Assembly (NCBI GenBank): GCA_963782985.1
Contig: CAWALU010000014.1
Coordinates: forward strand, 348,903 to 412,902
Reading direction: 5' to 3'
Origin: CAVSWT01 sp963782985
GTDB lineage: Bacteria > Bacteroidota > Ignavibacteria > Ignavibacteriales > Ignavibacteriaceae
Length of the DNA stretch: 64,000 nucleotides
Below the pieces are notes generated by a model. That model had not been told where the DNA came from. It saw only the letters and a program-made list of their open reading frames with translations, and searched no databases. The translations under genes were made by a program, and so were the position numbers. Of the stretch, positions 17,219 to 27,840 are shown piece by piece (the first letter of the stretch is position 1; each line of letters begins with the position of its first letter).

Positions 17219-17938
17219 TTATTTTTTTTGTATGTCTGCGCTGATAGTTAAAATTTTATTCGGCTCTTCAGGATCATTTGAAGTAACGGCGACGGTTCTC
17301 TCAATTTTACCGGATCTATTTTTTGTATCAAACTCAACTTTAATTGTGCCGCCTTTACCAGGCTCAATTTTTTTACTGCTTAACAAAGCCGCGGTGCATC
17401 CGCAAGAAGTATTAACTTTTTCAATCTCCAGAATAGAAGAGCCTTTATTTAAAAGTTTAAAAGTATAATCCACAACTTTTCCTTCCTGCACAGTTCCAAA
17501 ATCATGTCTGGTTTCAGGGAAAAATATTTTGGGAACTTCTCCCATATTTGTTGAATCGCTTTTATCAACAACATTTCCCTCAAACTGAATTCTTAATTCT
17601 TTTTTTTCGGGATCGTTAGAATTTATATAAACATATTTTCTTTGCTTCCCAATTTTATGCGAGGAATTAAATTCAACTTTAAGCTCAGTTGATTCATTTG
17701 GCGCAAGAGTATTTTTCTCAGGCTTTGCGGCAGTGCAGCCGCAAGAAGCGCGCACATTAGTAATGCTTAATTCAGCGCCGCCGGTGTTAGTAATTGTAAA
17801 CACGTGACTGACAATTTTTCCCTCGGAAATATTTCCAAAATCATAGCTCATTGGCTGAACAGAAATTTTTGGAGTGAACATTTGTGAAAAAGCAAAAGTA
17901 GTTGACAATAAAAATAAAAAGAAAATTCTCTTATACAT
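17219..17938 (-). CDS. exported protein with two DUF1573 domains
   Basis: 239 residues from the ATG at 17938 (MYKRIFFLFLLSTTFAFSQ, signal peptide), which has AAGGAAAAG upstream; an in-frame TTG at 17956 is possible but less likely. Two tandem Ig-like DUF1573 domains follow, each with the hallmark SCGCTAA motif (NVRASCGCTAAKPEK and KVNTSCGCTAALLSSK) and a GKIVSHVFTITN-type strand. The paired Cys are typical of this family in Bacteroidota; the molecular role is unknown. The ATG overlaps the end of tsaB by eight bases. Confidence 0.85.
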   Translation of the reverse strand: MYKRIFFLFLLSTTFAFSQMFTPKISVQPMSYDFGNISEGKIVSHVFTITNTGGAELSITNVRASCGCTAAKPEKNTLAPNESTELKVEFNSSHKIGKQRKYVYINSNDPEKKELRIQFEGNVVDKSDSTNMGEVPKIFFPETRHDFGTVQEGKVVDYTFKLLNKGSSILEIEKVNTSCGCTAALLSSKKIEPGKGGTIKVEFDTKNRSGKIERTVAVTSNDPEEPNKILTISADIQKK

Positions 17939-18599
17939 TTTTCTTTTCCTTAACAATAAAATTTTTAAAATAATTTGGCTCTAAATAATCGTAATCAAAA
18001 GTGAGCAATTTGTCGCCAAAACTGCGGCTCCATTTAGCGACATAAAATGGTCTGGGTGAACTTAAATGATTCACTGAACCACTTTTAGAATTTAATAAAG
18101 AATTTCCAAAATTAATAATATTTTCGTCAACTGCCTGGAAATCTTTTTTGTTTTTCAATTGCAAGTTTTCAACAAATATATAGTTATTGTTCTTTACTTG
18201 AAACTTTGCATAATATAACTCTTCAACATTAACATTATTTGATATAGAAAAAAAAGTTTCATTGGGAAGATATTCAGAAATTTGATACGCTAATGCTTCA
18301 AAAGTGGGAACCAAAATCATTGGCAAATTTGATCCGAACGCCAAGCCTTTAGCGGCTGACATACCAATTCGTAATCCGGTAAAAGAACCGGGACCTGCAG
18401 AAACAGCAATGCAATTAAGATCGGTCATTTTAATGCCGGCTGATTTAATCACAAAATCAATTTCATCAAAGAGCTTTTCTGAATGAGAATTTTTTAAATT
18501 GACGTTAACTTCAAAAAACTTTTTATCTGAAAAATAAACGCAAGAGCCGCATAAGTTGCCGGAAGTCTCAATAGCAAGTATGGGTTTGTCTTCATTCAT
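17931..18599 (-). CDS. tsaB: tRNA threonylcarbamoyladenosine biosynthesis protein TsaB
   Basis: Partner of TsaD in making N6-threonylcarbamoyladenosine at position 37 of ANN-decoding tRNAs. 222 residues with the ASKHA-like start ILAIETSGNLCGSCVY, NSHSEKLFDEID and the diagnostic VSAGPGSFTGLRIGMSAAKG. It overlaps tsaE by eight bases (ATGAATGA), joining the two subunits of the same complex in one transcript. tsaD is not in the window. Confidence 0.96.
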   Translation of the reverse strand: MNEDKPILAIETSGNLCGSCVYFSDKKFFEVNVNLKNSHSEKLFDEIDFVIKSAGIKMTDLNCIAVSAGPGSFTGLRIGMSAAKGLAFGSNLPMILVPTFEALAYQISEYLPNETFFSISNNVNVEELYYAKFQVKNNNYIFVENLQLKNKKDFQAVDENIINFGNSLLNSKSGSVNHLSSPRPFYVAKWSRSFGDKLLTFDYDYLEPNYFKNFIVKEKKNV

Positions 18600-19020
18600 A
18601 ATAATTAATTTTAAATTCTCTTTCTGTTTCTTCTTTAATAATTATTCCTATTTCAATTCTTTTTGAAGGCAAAATATCAGGAAATAAATTTCCCCACTCA
18701 ATAAAAGTTAGCGCTTCGTCATCGCTAAAATAATCTGTTATTCCGATATCGTAAAGCTCGTTTAGTTTTTCGATTCTGTAAAAATCAAAATGATAAATTT
18801 TAAATTTACCTTCATACTGATTAACAATAGAAAAAGAAGGGCTTGATGTTCCGTCGATTCCAAAATTATTTAAAACTTGTTTTATAAAAAAAGTTTTTCC
18901 GGCGCCTAAATTGCCATTTAAAATTATAACTTCATCTCCTTTTAAAGATGAAGAAAATTTTTCAGCAAGCTTTTTTGTTTCTTCTTCATTGTGAATAAAA
19001 TAAACCTTGCCGGATTTCAA
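18592..19020 (-). CDS. tsaE: tRNA threonylcarbamoyladenosine biosynthesis ATPase TsaE
   Basis: P-loop ATPase of the TsaBDE complex. 142 residues with Walker A GNLGAGKT (36-43), switch region GTSSPSFSIVNQY, HFDFYRI and the Walker B-like FIEWGN. The start is TTG at 19018-19020, one base after the porX stop, with GGAG inside the porX 3' end as ribosome binding site; translation is probably coupled to porX. Confidence 0.94.
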   Translation of the reverse strand: MKSGKVYFIHNEEETKKLAEKFSSSLKGDEVIILNGNLGAGKTFFIKQVLNNFGIDGTSSPSFSIVNQYEGKFKIYHFDFYRIEKLNELYDIGITDYFSDDEALTFIEWGNLFPDILPSKRIEIGIIIKEETEREFKINYYE

Positions 19021-19021
19021 T

Positions 19022-20590
19022 TTAACGCGGCTCCATTGTAATCACGGGTAAAATCATTTCTTCCATACTTATTCCGCCGTGCTGAAAGGTATCTTTATAA
19101 TGACTTAAAAATTTATGGTAGTCGGTAGGATAAACAAAATAATAATCTTCTTTGGCAATTATATAATTTATTGTTACTCCGCGTTTAGGCAATTTATAAT
19201 CGCCGGGATTTTTTATGAAGATTGCATTTTTATCATCAACTTTTAAATTTCTTCCGTACTTAAATCTCAGATTTGTGGACGCTTCTTTATCGCCTAAAAC
19301 TTTTGCGCCTCGCAGCGAACGAATGCTTCCGTGATCTGTTGTAATTACAATTTTAACATTATTAATTTTTGATAGCGTAATTAAAGTTGACATTAAAGAT
19401 GAATGCTTGAACCAGCTTTCTGTAAGAGATCTATAAGCAGGTTCATCGGGAGCAATTTCTTTCAGCAGATCGGAATCAGATCTTCCGTGTGCAATCATAT
19501 CTAAAAAATTAACTACAACTGCGGTGAAGCGCGTGTTTTGATATGACAAAATATTTTGTTCAAAATTTCTTCCCACTTCCGGGTCGATGATTTTAATATA
19601 CTTTAAATCATTATTGAGCTTAATTTTTTTTCTATCTAATAAAAGCTGAAGCAATTCTTTTTCATATTTATTCATGCTTCGTTCTTCGTCATTGCCCGAC
19701 TGCCATAATGTAGGATAATACTTCTCAATTTCCGACGGATACAAACCGCTGAACAGCGCATTACGGGAGTATGGGGTTGCGGTCGGCAAAATTGAGTAAT
19801 AATAATTTTTGTTGATTTTAAAATATTCATTTAAATGTTTTTCCATCAGCATCCATTGATCGACGCGCATGCAGTCTAGCACGAAAAAAAACACGGCAGA
19901 GTTTCCATCTTCCACATGAGGCAAAACAAAATTATTAACTATTTCTGTGGTCAGCATAGGAGTGTAAGGGTCGCCGGGTTCATTAATCCAATTTTTATAA
20001 TTTTTTTCAATAAATTTTGAAAATTCTTTATTAGCCTCGCGTCTTTGGTCGTTAAGCGTTTGGCGCAATCCTATTTCAGAATGAAGATCAAGTTCTAAAT
20101 CCCAATTCACCATTTTAAGATATATATCAATCCACTCTTCAAAATCTAAATTATTAAGCAGCGATTGAGAAATTTGATTGAAATCTTGTAAATAATCTTT
20201 AGCTGCTTGTTCGCCTGTAATTTTTTTCCCTTCAAGAAATTTTTTGCATACAAGCAAAACCTGGCTTGGGTTAACGGGCTTAGTTAAGTAATCATTTATT
20301 TTGCTTCCGATTGCTTCATTCATCAAAGTTTCTTCTTCGCTTTTCGTTATCATAACAACTGGAATGTTGGAATCCACCTCTTTGATTTGCGCCAGTGTTT
20401 CCAGACCTCCCATGCCCGCCATATTTTCATCAAGAAAAATTAAATCATAAGAATTTTGCTTAACGTTGGATATTGCATCTTCGCCGTTGGTGGCGGTGTC
20501 AACTTCATATCCTTTTTCACTTAGAAAAATAATATGAGAACGAAGCAGTTCAATTTCGTCGTCAACCCATAATAATTTTTTTGGTTTCAT
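19022..20590 (-). CDS. porX: response regulator with PglZ domain, T9SS regulator PorX
   Basis: 522 residues. Residues 1-120 are a receiver domain with acidic pocket Asp10/Asp11, phosphoacceptor Asp54 (LIFLDENM), Thr82 and Lys104 (YLTKPVNP). The rest is an alkaline-phosphatase-superfamily PglZ domain: FFVLDCMRVDQW, TPYSRNALFSGLYPSEI, VVNFLDMIAHGRSDSD, VITTDHGSIRS and DTFQHGGISMEEMILP, which supply the metal ligands. This pairing is the PorX architecture; PorX works with the kinase PorY to control T9SS genes and function in Porphyromonas and Flavobacterium. Directly upstream of sprA's 3' end (224-base gap with no gene) and first gene of an operon with housekeeping genes. PorY is not seen in the window. 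Confidence 0.93.
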   Translation of the reverse strand: MKPKKLLWVDDEIELLRSHIIFLSEKGYEVDTATNGEDAISNVKQNSYDLIFLDENMAGMGGLETLAQIKEVDSNIPVVMITKSEEETLMNEAIGSKINDYLTKPVNPSQVLLVCKKFLEGKKITGEQAAKDYLQDFNQISQSLLNNLDFEEWIDIYLKMVNWDLELDLHSEIGLRQTLNDQRREANKEFSKFIEKNYKNWINEPGDPYTPMLTTEIVNNFVLPHVEDGNSAVFFFVLDCMRVDQWMLMEKHLNEYFKINKNYYYSILPTATPYSRNALFSGLYPSEIEKYYPTLWQSGNDEERSMNKYEKELLQLLLDRKKIKLNNDLKYIKIIDPEVGRNFEQNILSYQNTRFTAVVVNFLDMIAHGRSDSDLLKEIAPDEPAYRSLTESWFKHSSLMSTLITLSKINNVKIVITTDHGSIRSLRGAKVLGDKEASTNLRFKYGRNLKVDDKNAIFIKNPGDYKLPKRGVTINYIIAKEDYYFVYPTDYHKFLSHYKDTFQHGGISMEEMILPVITMEPR

Positions 20591-20814
20591 TAAATTTCCT
20601 TTTTATTGAAGATCAATTTTGAATGTTTCAAGTAGATTTTGTTTTCACTGGTTTTGCTCAGTCTTAAAAAGTTTCCTGCTGAATAACAACTCTTTCGCTA
20701 AAATAAAACTTTATAATCCAATTCTATATAAACTTAATCACCGAATTAATTTCATTGCTTATTTGATAACCTAATTAATTGTTAAAAGCAATTGAACAAT
20801 TTAATTAATAAAAG

Positions 20815-23800
20815 TTATTGAATAGAAATATGCACATCCAAGCCGGCTTCGTTAGTAGTTGTGGGCGGAATGCGTGCTGCGCCTTCCGGCTCAACAGAAG
20901 ATCGGCGGTAAAAAATTGATAAAGTTACCTTACTGCTAATTGTATATTTTACCCGGGGTTCAATTGTGGTGCGCGTGGTTCCATCTTGCGGAGTTCCTTC
21001 TTCCGTGAAATTTGTGAAGTCATAAATAATTGTAGAATTTTTTGTGCTTGTATATGAGAAACTGAATTCAATATCGTTCTTTAACGATACCCCGAATAGA
21101 GGAAGTTCAAATCCAGATTTGGAATAGCTTGCAGTAATTCCAATGTCGCGCGAAAAATTTTCATTTATACTTGTGGTGGAAATTCCAAGATCGTATCCGG
21201 TGCGCGTTGAGTATTTTACGCTGCTTATCAAATTTCCTCCCCAAACTTCTCCGAATGTAAAATTCAATCCCACCAGCGGGGCAAAGCCGTATTCAATTCT
21301 TTGTGTCTGCACTTCCTGCACTCCGTCAGGATTTATTCTCCATCCTTCCGTGTAAGAAGAAGTGTATGCATGATCCAACGAAACTCTTTTTGCAAATGTA
21401 TTGAAGAGCGGAAATTTTTCTAATCCATCCCAGCTTAATCTCCAATTTGGACGGGGTATATAATTTGCAACCTGCGAAAGGAAGCCTAATTGGGAAAGCA
21501 GCGGCAAACTTTCAAATCCTTTTAAAAATGCGTTAGATAAATTTTGATGAGGATTAGGGGAGTTCGGATCATAAAGTTCATTTACTTTTTTTATGCCGCT
21601 TTTGAACACGCTTAAAAATAATACCGGCGGCAGCGATAAAAACGATCTCGAAATTGTGCCGGTTGATGAAATAGAACCAATAGAAATATTGCTTAACGCA
21701 TCTGTATTTATTTGCGTGCTTTTATTTATTGACCACCCCACTTTCCAGTTCAAATCTATTTTCGCTCCTTCCCAAAGCGGGCGGGAGGTTTTAAAGTCTA
21801 AATTATTTTTTTGTGAAAAATTATCAGATAAGCTGCTGTTGGGCGCGCGCGTTCCAACGTTCCTGCTTAAGCCGAACATAAATCCGCGCGAAGGTCCATT
21901 GTTTTCATTAAAAGATAATCCCCAAAAATTATTAAAGCCTGTTCCAGTTCCTTTAATTCCCGATTTAGAAAGGTTGTTATCGCTGCTAAAATTAAATGAG
22001 ATCGATTCATAATCAAACAACAAAGTTTTTGTAATTGTTTTTAAGAATAAAAATGCGGTCTTCAATGGAGACTTTTTATTTTTGATTTGAACTTGCAATG
22101 AATCGGTTATTTGCGTTGAATCAACTTCAGCCATTAGCGAATCAGAATTAGAAATAGAATTAGGCGAAGGATTATTTAAAGGATTATCTAAATTCTCATT
22201 TTGCGGCTGCTTTATTTCCGGCTGATTAAAATTTCTATTGTTCCCTCTACCGCCGGGATTTTGGGGTCTGCTGCGTCCGGCATTTTCTTCAGTTTGTTCT
22301 TCTTCATCATCTTTACTTACTTCAAATAAAGGAGCCGCTAAAGATTTTAATTTTAAAGTTAGACCTATACTTGATTTACTTGCGTAGCCTGCGCTTCTGC
22401 CGGATTCTTCATTTCTAAAATCATTATTCCATTGATAGCTTGCCGTGTAGCCTGCGGTAATTGTAAAATATTTATTTATATCCCACAATGAAGGGAGCCT
22501 TGGCGAAGTGCGCAAATCAAACGACTGTTGATATTGATAATTTCTTCCGAAGAAATTGCCGTCAAAAATATCCCGCCAAATTTTATATTCAGGCCGCTGC
22601 GCGCCAAACTCGTCCGTTTCTAAGTAAGCCAGCGATGAAGAAATATTTACATTATAGGAGTTGCTCAAATTAATTAAGCCGCCTTCAGTAATTTTCCATG
22701 AATAATTAAATCCGCGCGTAGTTGTAAAATCTCTTGAAATAGAAAGCTGCGAAGGAGCGTTATCTCTGTCTCTTGTAATACTTGTATTTCTATTTCTTCG
22801 AGCCGCAATATTTAACGCTAAGCTTTGCGGAGTAAAATAAACTTTCGCATTGCGATAATCCGAGAACAAAGAAATCACGCTTCCGAGTATTGGAATATCA
22901 GCGGGATAGAAAAAATAATCCGGGCTTAACGCCAAAGCATAACTTAAGTTTGCGTTCCAAATCCAGCTTTTGCTGCTTGAGATGGTTGGGCTTCGGCTGA
23001 ATGTTTTATTGTAATTAAAACCTAACGTTATTGCATTCCAAGTATCGCGTATCAGCCAATAGGAGGATGGTATTCGCAATTTAATGTTTGATGAAGACCA
23101 GGAATCAGACACATTAAGAGTTTGAGATTCCAATTCAAGGTTACGCTGATTTTGCGGCGTCTTTAGTGAATCCGCAATTTGATTTTGAAGAGCCATTGCT
23201 TCGGAAACTTTAATATCTGTACCGGGCAAATACAATGGTTTGCCGATGGATTCAGTGTGGGAATAATTTAATTTTAAATTACTCTCCGGCAGATTTATAG
23301 GAAGAACTTTTAAAATATTTAGATCGGATGATACGCTCCAATTCCTTGCTTCCACGCGCGAACCGAATCTATCAGCCAGTCTATGAAAATATGGATCTGT
23401 CTTACTCATATTAAAATTAACAGTAAGCAGATCAGCCATTTTTAATTGAGACGCAATACTATAAGCCCAGCCTGATTTATCGTCAGCGCCAACAACGCGC
23501 AGTTCATTTACCCAAACTTCTCCTGAAACATCCGGCTTATAAAAAGTAACGTTTTTAATTTTCTGTCCTGAAATATTGTAAACGCCCACGCTCAAAAATT
23601 TAATTTGCGTTAGAGTAGGTCTGCCCCTTACGCCGTAAAAATGCCCCGGTTTATCGCGCACAGGCTGCTGCGCAAAAACAGTATCGCTTGTTCGCGCTTG
23701 TTTAATGCTTGTAAGTTCGCTAAAGTCAATTGAAATTTCATTCCAATCAGGACGCACAGGCTGACGGTATTCATAAAAATTATTTGTGTCGGTTCCGAAT

Positions 23801-26800
23801 CTAAAAAATACTTCAGCATTTGGCGCATTACGTGGCTCGGTTGAAACGGATGTTGGCCCGGTGCGTTTATCGCCGTGAATAAATAATTTCATCTGCGCGT
23901 AACTGAAAACATCCAGCGGGCGTGAAAGATATCTTACAGCTTGGCGCGACTGCCCTGCCGGAAGATCTGTTAATATTAAATTTAGAGATTGCTCATTCTT
24001 TAAAATATTTTGGTCGGGACGGGTGTTGTCTCTTTCTCTGCTTATTCCCGGCGGAATAGTATAACTCTGGTTATCTTCATAGCTAATAACAGAAACGGAT
24101 AATGTTGTATCCTGCTGCAATAGTTTTTGCCATTGACTTCCCACTAAATTAAACTCGGCAAACCTTAATCTTAAATAATCTTCAGGCGCCGCCGCAGCAA
24201 TTCCATTTACGAAAAGTCTTATTGCTTCAACGTTAGAAAAAGTAGGATTGCCGATTTTTGTTAAAGTATCCTTTAAAGGAATTCTATATAAATACCAGCC
24301 CGGACCTCCTGCGCTTACTATAAATGGGTTTGTTTGCGAATTAGTATCCAATGGAATTTTATATCTATAATAACTATTTATTTGATCAAGATTTCCATTT
24401 CTATTTAAATCTTCGGTGTCAGGCAAGCGACCAATATCAGTTAAAGTTGAATTTCCTTCGGTTCCATTTATATTTAAATAATCTGTAATTATAAAACTTG
24501 AAGTTCCGTTATAAGCAAAATTATCATGATTCGGATCCGCAATGTCGCCATACAATTGTCTTTCTCTCGCATCAGGAATTCCGTCTAAACCTGTATCTTC
24601 TCCTTCATCAATAGCCGTGTTGCTGTTTATGTCTTCAGAATTTAATTTACCATCGGGAATAACATCTTCGCTTATTCTTCCCAAATCAAGATACATATCA
24701 GAATTAGGAGAGGACTTAGCGATGTTCATCCAAAATTCAATGTATTCAATATTCTCGTCAACAAGGTTGTTTGCAGTTGAAGACAATAATTTTTGAATTC
24801 CGCCCCAGCTTTGCTGCGGATTTGTGAGGTTGGGATTATGATTATATGAGCCGGGTTGATTTGGATTAAACGCATAATCCATTATAGTAACATTCTCATC
24901 TCCCTTTGCAACTTGTTTTTTTGGCTCGCCGGTTTTCGGATCAACACCGTAAACTTGGGCTACGGTAACGCCGGACGGATTTATTGACACCCACCAGCTT
25001 TTGCCTTTGTACGGCATTTTAAGGCTGTCAACCGTTATGTTTGATAAGAAAGGTAAATTATTTGGCGGACTTAAATCCTTCCACGAAGTATAGGAAACGC
25101 CAATTGGAATTATTCTTTTTGCGCCTTCAAAATCATCAATGTACGCAATGCTTTTATTCTGATCGGTTAGTATTGTACTTTTTTTGGTGTTGGGATCAGG
25201 ATTCATATAAGCAAATTCGCCGGACAGTGCAAATGAAGACATTTCTCTTGTTGAAATTATTTTATCTAAAGCTTTAGTTAGAAAAGGAAGATCAGTTCCG
25301 GTCTGCATATCAACGCCATAAATAGTATTGCTTAAGGGTTCTTCACCAATTCTAACCTTATCGCTTAATGTTTGCTGCGTAAGATTTAAGATTGAAAATC
25401 CCAATTTAGTTTTATTTGAGATGTCAAAAATTCCTCTCGCGCCTAAAAGAGTTTTTGATGCAAGCTGGAATAAATCATTTTGCTCATAAGTGATGCTTAA
25501 ATTTGCTCCGGGAACTAAAGCTGCGTCATTTCTAATAGTTAATTGTCCGATATTATAATCAACAATATAATCAACGCCCTGGGTTAAAAGCCCGCCGTTA
25601 AGTTTAACCTTTACGGAATTTTCAACCACGTTAAAGCCAAGCTGATAAACAGATGAAACATCCCCGGAATACTTTCCGGTTAAAATCCATTTATCTTTTG
25701 TCTTATTATAACTAGCGGCAGTTCGCGTAGTGTCATAAATATCCTGATACTTATATTTTGCGGTATCTAATGAACCGGGTAAGTTATAACCAAACGGCTG
25801 AAGCGTAGGAAAAATTATTTCACCGGTTTCTTTATCAACAGTTAATCCCGGCTGAAAATCAAAAATATTATCAGGCGTGGGCGCGCCGCTTTGATTTATC
25901 TTATCTAAACCAAAAGCTTCTAATAATTTTACTACTCCATTAGCGGTCGGCAATTCAGTTGTAGGCTCTTGTCCTTCAAGCTCGTACTTAATATTAAAAT
26001 CAAAACCTTCGGATTTAATATTTCTTCCGCCTACGGGATAAAAGTTTTTAAGCAGCAATTGCCACGCGGTTGTATAAGACGATTGCAGGTATGCAGGCTT
26101 TACAAGTTTTAAAACTAATCTTTTTGAAGTATCGCTTTGCGTAGTTGAAGTTAAAAGTTCGCCGTAATAAAGATCGTCATCCGGGCTGGGACCATTTTGC
26201 TGACGATAAGAAACTGCAATAATATCAGCGTCATTTATTGCAGTTTTAAAAGTAATGAAGCCGGTTTCGCTGTGTAAAGTGTAATCTTCCCCTTCAGTTA
26301 AAAGAACAAATCTTGCTGTTTCGGTTCTACCCGGAACCGGTTGTATATCGGTTCTAAGCCCAGTCGGATACTCCAGGTTGGGCGCTAGACGTGGAGGCAA
26401 ATCAATATAAGCGTTCGCTTGTCTTTCTTTTGATTTATCCTGGACATAAGTTGAAACAGATTTCCACACTTCTATTTGAACAATATTATAAGCATGATTA
26501 TTAACTATTCTTGAAGGAGAATATCCATAATAATTATTAAAGATATTTAGATTCGAAGTATCAGCATAAATAGAATCAACAAAGAAATGGTTTTTAGAAT
26601 AATCATAAGCGCGAATAGAAAATTCCTGTGAAGTTGAACCGCCGGAAACGGCAACTTCTTTTACTTCGCTTTTTTTCTGGCTTGCCAAAGTAGTTAAAGT
26701 CAAAGGTCCCATTTTAAAATTAGCTTTAATACCAAACAAGGCTTCGCTGCCGCCCACCAGCGGAGAGGTTTGCAGCGAAACGTTTCCCGCTTCAATGCTT

Positions 26801-27840
26801 TGAATTATTTCATCTTCATAGCCGGTATATTTTATTTTTAATTGATTCTCATATTCAAAAGTTCTTTCAGTGTTCCAGTCGGCGCTAATATTTAATTTAT
26901 CTCCAATGGTTCCGTTTACATTTATCTGAACCTGCTGTTTAAAATCGGGTTCATTCCTTGTATTGCCTAAACGTGAAGCGGTAACGCCTTCGGTAGTTTC
27001 GTTTCGCCAGGCGCCGTGAATATCAACCGCGCCGCCAATCTTCAAACTAATTTTAGGCTCGCCGAAAATACTAAGCACGCCAACGCTTGGCAGCGGAATT
27101 TCAAAATTAGTTATGTCCGTAATTAATTTAGATAAATCTTTTTTAGTGTCTTTAAGTTCATATTGATAAGCTTCATCTTCCCACAATTTTCTATTTCTAT
27201 TTTCAATTCTTTGATTGATGTATTCGTCAATGGGCATAGTCAATAATATTTTAGTTTGCTGCCCGGCAATGTATTCTTTAACTGTAACAAATTTTCCGGT
27301 AGAATCTATTTCAATTTTCTTTTCCCTTAATTGACCCAGCGGAATAAAAAATTTGGATTCTTTAGGATTGGATAATCTTACGTAAGGTTTATCGGCTCTG
27401 CTGTAATGAAAATATTTTAATCTTGCAGTAGAGTCCATTGCTCTGGGATCGTGCAGTAAAGAATCATAACGGCTGGCGTATCCTACTGTCCCCGAACCTT
27501 TAGCGGTGTCATTTGGATTAACAAAAGCATTGGGGTCTCTCCATTGCCCATTTGTATCGGGCGGCGCCGGAGTAACTATGTTGGGGGCGGAAAGAGAAGC
27601 GAGAGAAATAGAATTCTTCTCAACATCGGCAATAGATTGAGCGCTATTATCCGAAGAAGAATTATTAAATTTTAAAAATTCTTTTTGATAGTTGAATAAA
27701 GCATCAACCCAAAGATTTTTGTTTATCTGGGAATTATTTGAGGAACTAAACCCTAAGTTTACCGCCGCATAAAAGGCAATAGAATAAAAGAAAAGTATGC
27801 GGAGAATATCCCGAATAAAATTTATTTTTTTTTGTCTGAT
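20815..27840 (-). CDS. sprA: T9SS outer-membrane translocon SprA (Sov), non-ATG start
   Basis: The giant beta-barrel through which T9SS cargo crosses the outer membrane. The first ATG (27438) gives 2207 residues but leaves no signal peptide. The same frame stays open upstream to a TAA at 27889-27891 and encodes a clear export signal (KKINFIRDILRILFFYSIAF then YAAVNLGFSSS). No ATG, GTG or TTG exists there in frame; the best start is ATC at 27838-27840, six bases after AAAAGG, giving 2341 residues, normal for SprA. Family features: repeated GAVDIHGAWRN and SADWNTERTFEYENQLKI-like segments, IAYIDDFEGAK, WVNELRV, and an Asn/Pro/Gln-rich low-complexity linker near residues 1830-1900; it ends in IPPTTTNEAGLDVHISIQ. 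Identification is firm, start codon less so. Confidence 0.93.
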   Translation of the reverse strand: MRQKKINFIRDILRILFFYSIAFYAAVNLGFSSSNNSQINKNLWVDALFNYQKEFLKFNNSSSDNSAQSIADVEKNSISLASLSAPNIVTPAPPDTNGQWRDPNAFVNPNDTAKGSGTVGYASRYDSLLHDPRAMDSTARLKYFHYSRADKPYVRLSNPKESKFFIPLGQLREKKIEIDSTGKFVTVKEYIAGQQTKILLTMPIDEYINQRIENRNRKLWEDEAYQYELKDTKKDLSKLITDITNFEIPLPSVGVLSIFGEPKISLKIGGAVDIHGAWRNETTEGVTASRLGNTRNEPDFKQQVQINVNGTIGDKLNISADWNTERTFEYENQLKIKYTGYEDEIIQSIEAGNVSLQTSPLVGGSEALFGIKANFKMGPLTLTTLASQKKSEVKEVAVSGGSTSQEFSIRAYDYSKNHFFVDSIYADTSNLNIFNNYYGYSPSRIVNNHAYNIVQIEVWKSVSTYVQDKSKERQANAYIDLPPRLAPNLEYPTGLRTDIQPVPGRTETARFVLLTEGEDYTLHSETGFITFKTAINDADIIAVSYRQQNGPSPDDDLYYGELLTSTTQSDTSKRLVLKLVKPAYLQSSYTTAWQLLLKNFYPVGGRNIKSEGFDFNIKYELEGQEPTTELPTANGVVKLLEAFGLDKINQSGAPTPDNIFDFQPGLTVDKETGEIIFPTLQPFGYNLPGSLDTAKYKYQDIYDTTRTAASYNKTKDKWILTGKYSGDVSSVYQLGFNVVENSVKVKLNGGLLTQGVDYIVDYNIGQLTIRNDAALVPGANLSITYEQNDLFQLASKTLLGARGIFDISNKTKLGFSILNLTQQTLSDKVRIGEEPLSNTIYGVDMQTGTDLPFLTKALDKIISTREMSSFALSGEFAYMNPDPNTKKSTILTDQNKSIAYIDDFEGAKRIIPIGVSYTSWKDLSPPNNLPFLSNITVDSLKMPYKGKSWWVSINPSGVTVAQVYGVDPKTGEPKKQVAKGDENVTIMDYAFNPNQPGSYNHNPNLTNPQQSWGGIQKLLSSTANNLVDENIEYIEFWMNIAKSSPNSDMYLDLGRISEDVIPDGKLNSEDINSNTAIDEGEDTGLDGIPDARERQLYGDIADPNHDNFAYNGTSSFIITDYLNINGTEGNSTLTDIGRLPDTEDLNRNGNLDQINSYYRYKIPLDTNSQTNPFIVSAGGPGWYLYRIPLKDTLTKIGNPTFSNVEAIRLFVNGIAAAAPEDYLRLRFAEFNLVGSQWQKLLQQDTTLSVSVISYEDNQSYTIPPGISRERDNTRPDQNILKNEQSLNLILTDLPAGQSRQAVRYLSRPLDVFSYAQMKLFIHGDKRTGPTSVSTEPRNAPNAEVFFRFGTDTNNFYEYRQPVRPDWNEISIDFSELTSIKQARTSDTVFAQQPVRDKPGHFYGVRGRPTLTQIKFLSVGVYNISGQKIKNVTFYKPDVSGEVWVNELRVVGADDKSGWAYSIASQLKMADLLTVNFNMSKTDPYFHRLADRFGSRVEARNWSVSSDLNILKVLPINLPESNLKLNYSHTESIGKPLYLPGTDIKVSEAMALQNQIADSLKTPQNQRNLELESQTLNVSDSWSSSNIKLRIPSSYWLIRDTWNAITLGFNYNKTFSRSPTISSSKSWIWNANLSYALALSPDYFFYPADIPILGSVISLFSDYRNAKVYFTPQSLALNIAARRNRNTSITRDRDNAPSQLSISRDFTTTRGFNYSWKITEGGLINLSNSYNVNISSSLAYLETDEFGAQRPEYKIWRDIFDGNFFGRNYQYQQSFDLRTSPRLPSLWDINKYFTITAGYTASYQWNNDFRNEESGRSAGYASKSSIGLTLKLKSLAAPLFEVSKDDEEEQTEENAGRSRPQNPGGRGNNRNFNQPEIKQPQNENLDNPLNNPSPNSISNSDSLMAEVDSTQITDSLQVQIKNKKSPLKTAFLFLKTITKTLLFDYESISFNFSSDNNLSKSGIKGTGTGFNNFWGLSFNENNGPSRGFMFGLSRNVGTRAPNSSLSDNFSQKNNLDFKTSRPLWEGAKIDLNWKVGWSINKSTQINTDALSNISIGSISSTGTISRSFLSLPPVLFLSVFKSGIKKVNELYDPNSPNPHQNLSNAFLKGFESLPLLSQLGFLSQVANYIPRPNWRLSWDGLEKFPLFNTFAKRVSLDHAYTSSYTEGWRINPDGVQEVQTQRIEYGFAPLVGLNFTFGEVWGGNLISSVKYSTRTGYDLGISTTSINENFSRDIGITASYSKSGFELPLFGVSLKNDIEFSFSYTSTKNSTIIYDFTNFTEEGTPQDGTTRTTIEPRVKYTISSKVTLSIFYRRSSVEPEGAARIPPTTTNEAGLDVHISIQ

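Noticed and set aside
21593..22012. 139-residue plus-strand ORF opposite sprA
   Set aside because: It is antisense to the conserved, intact sprA frame, and its Leu/Pro/Ser-rich translation reflects the complement of a biased coding strand.
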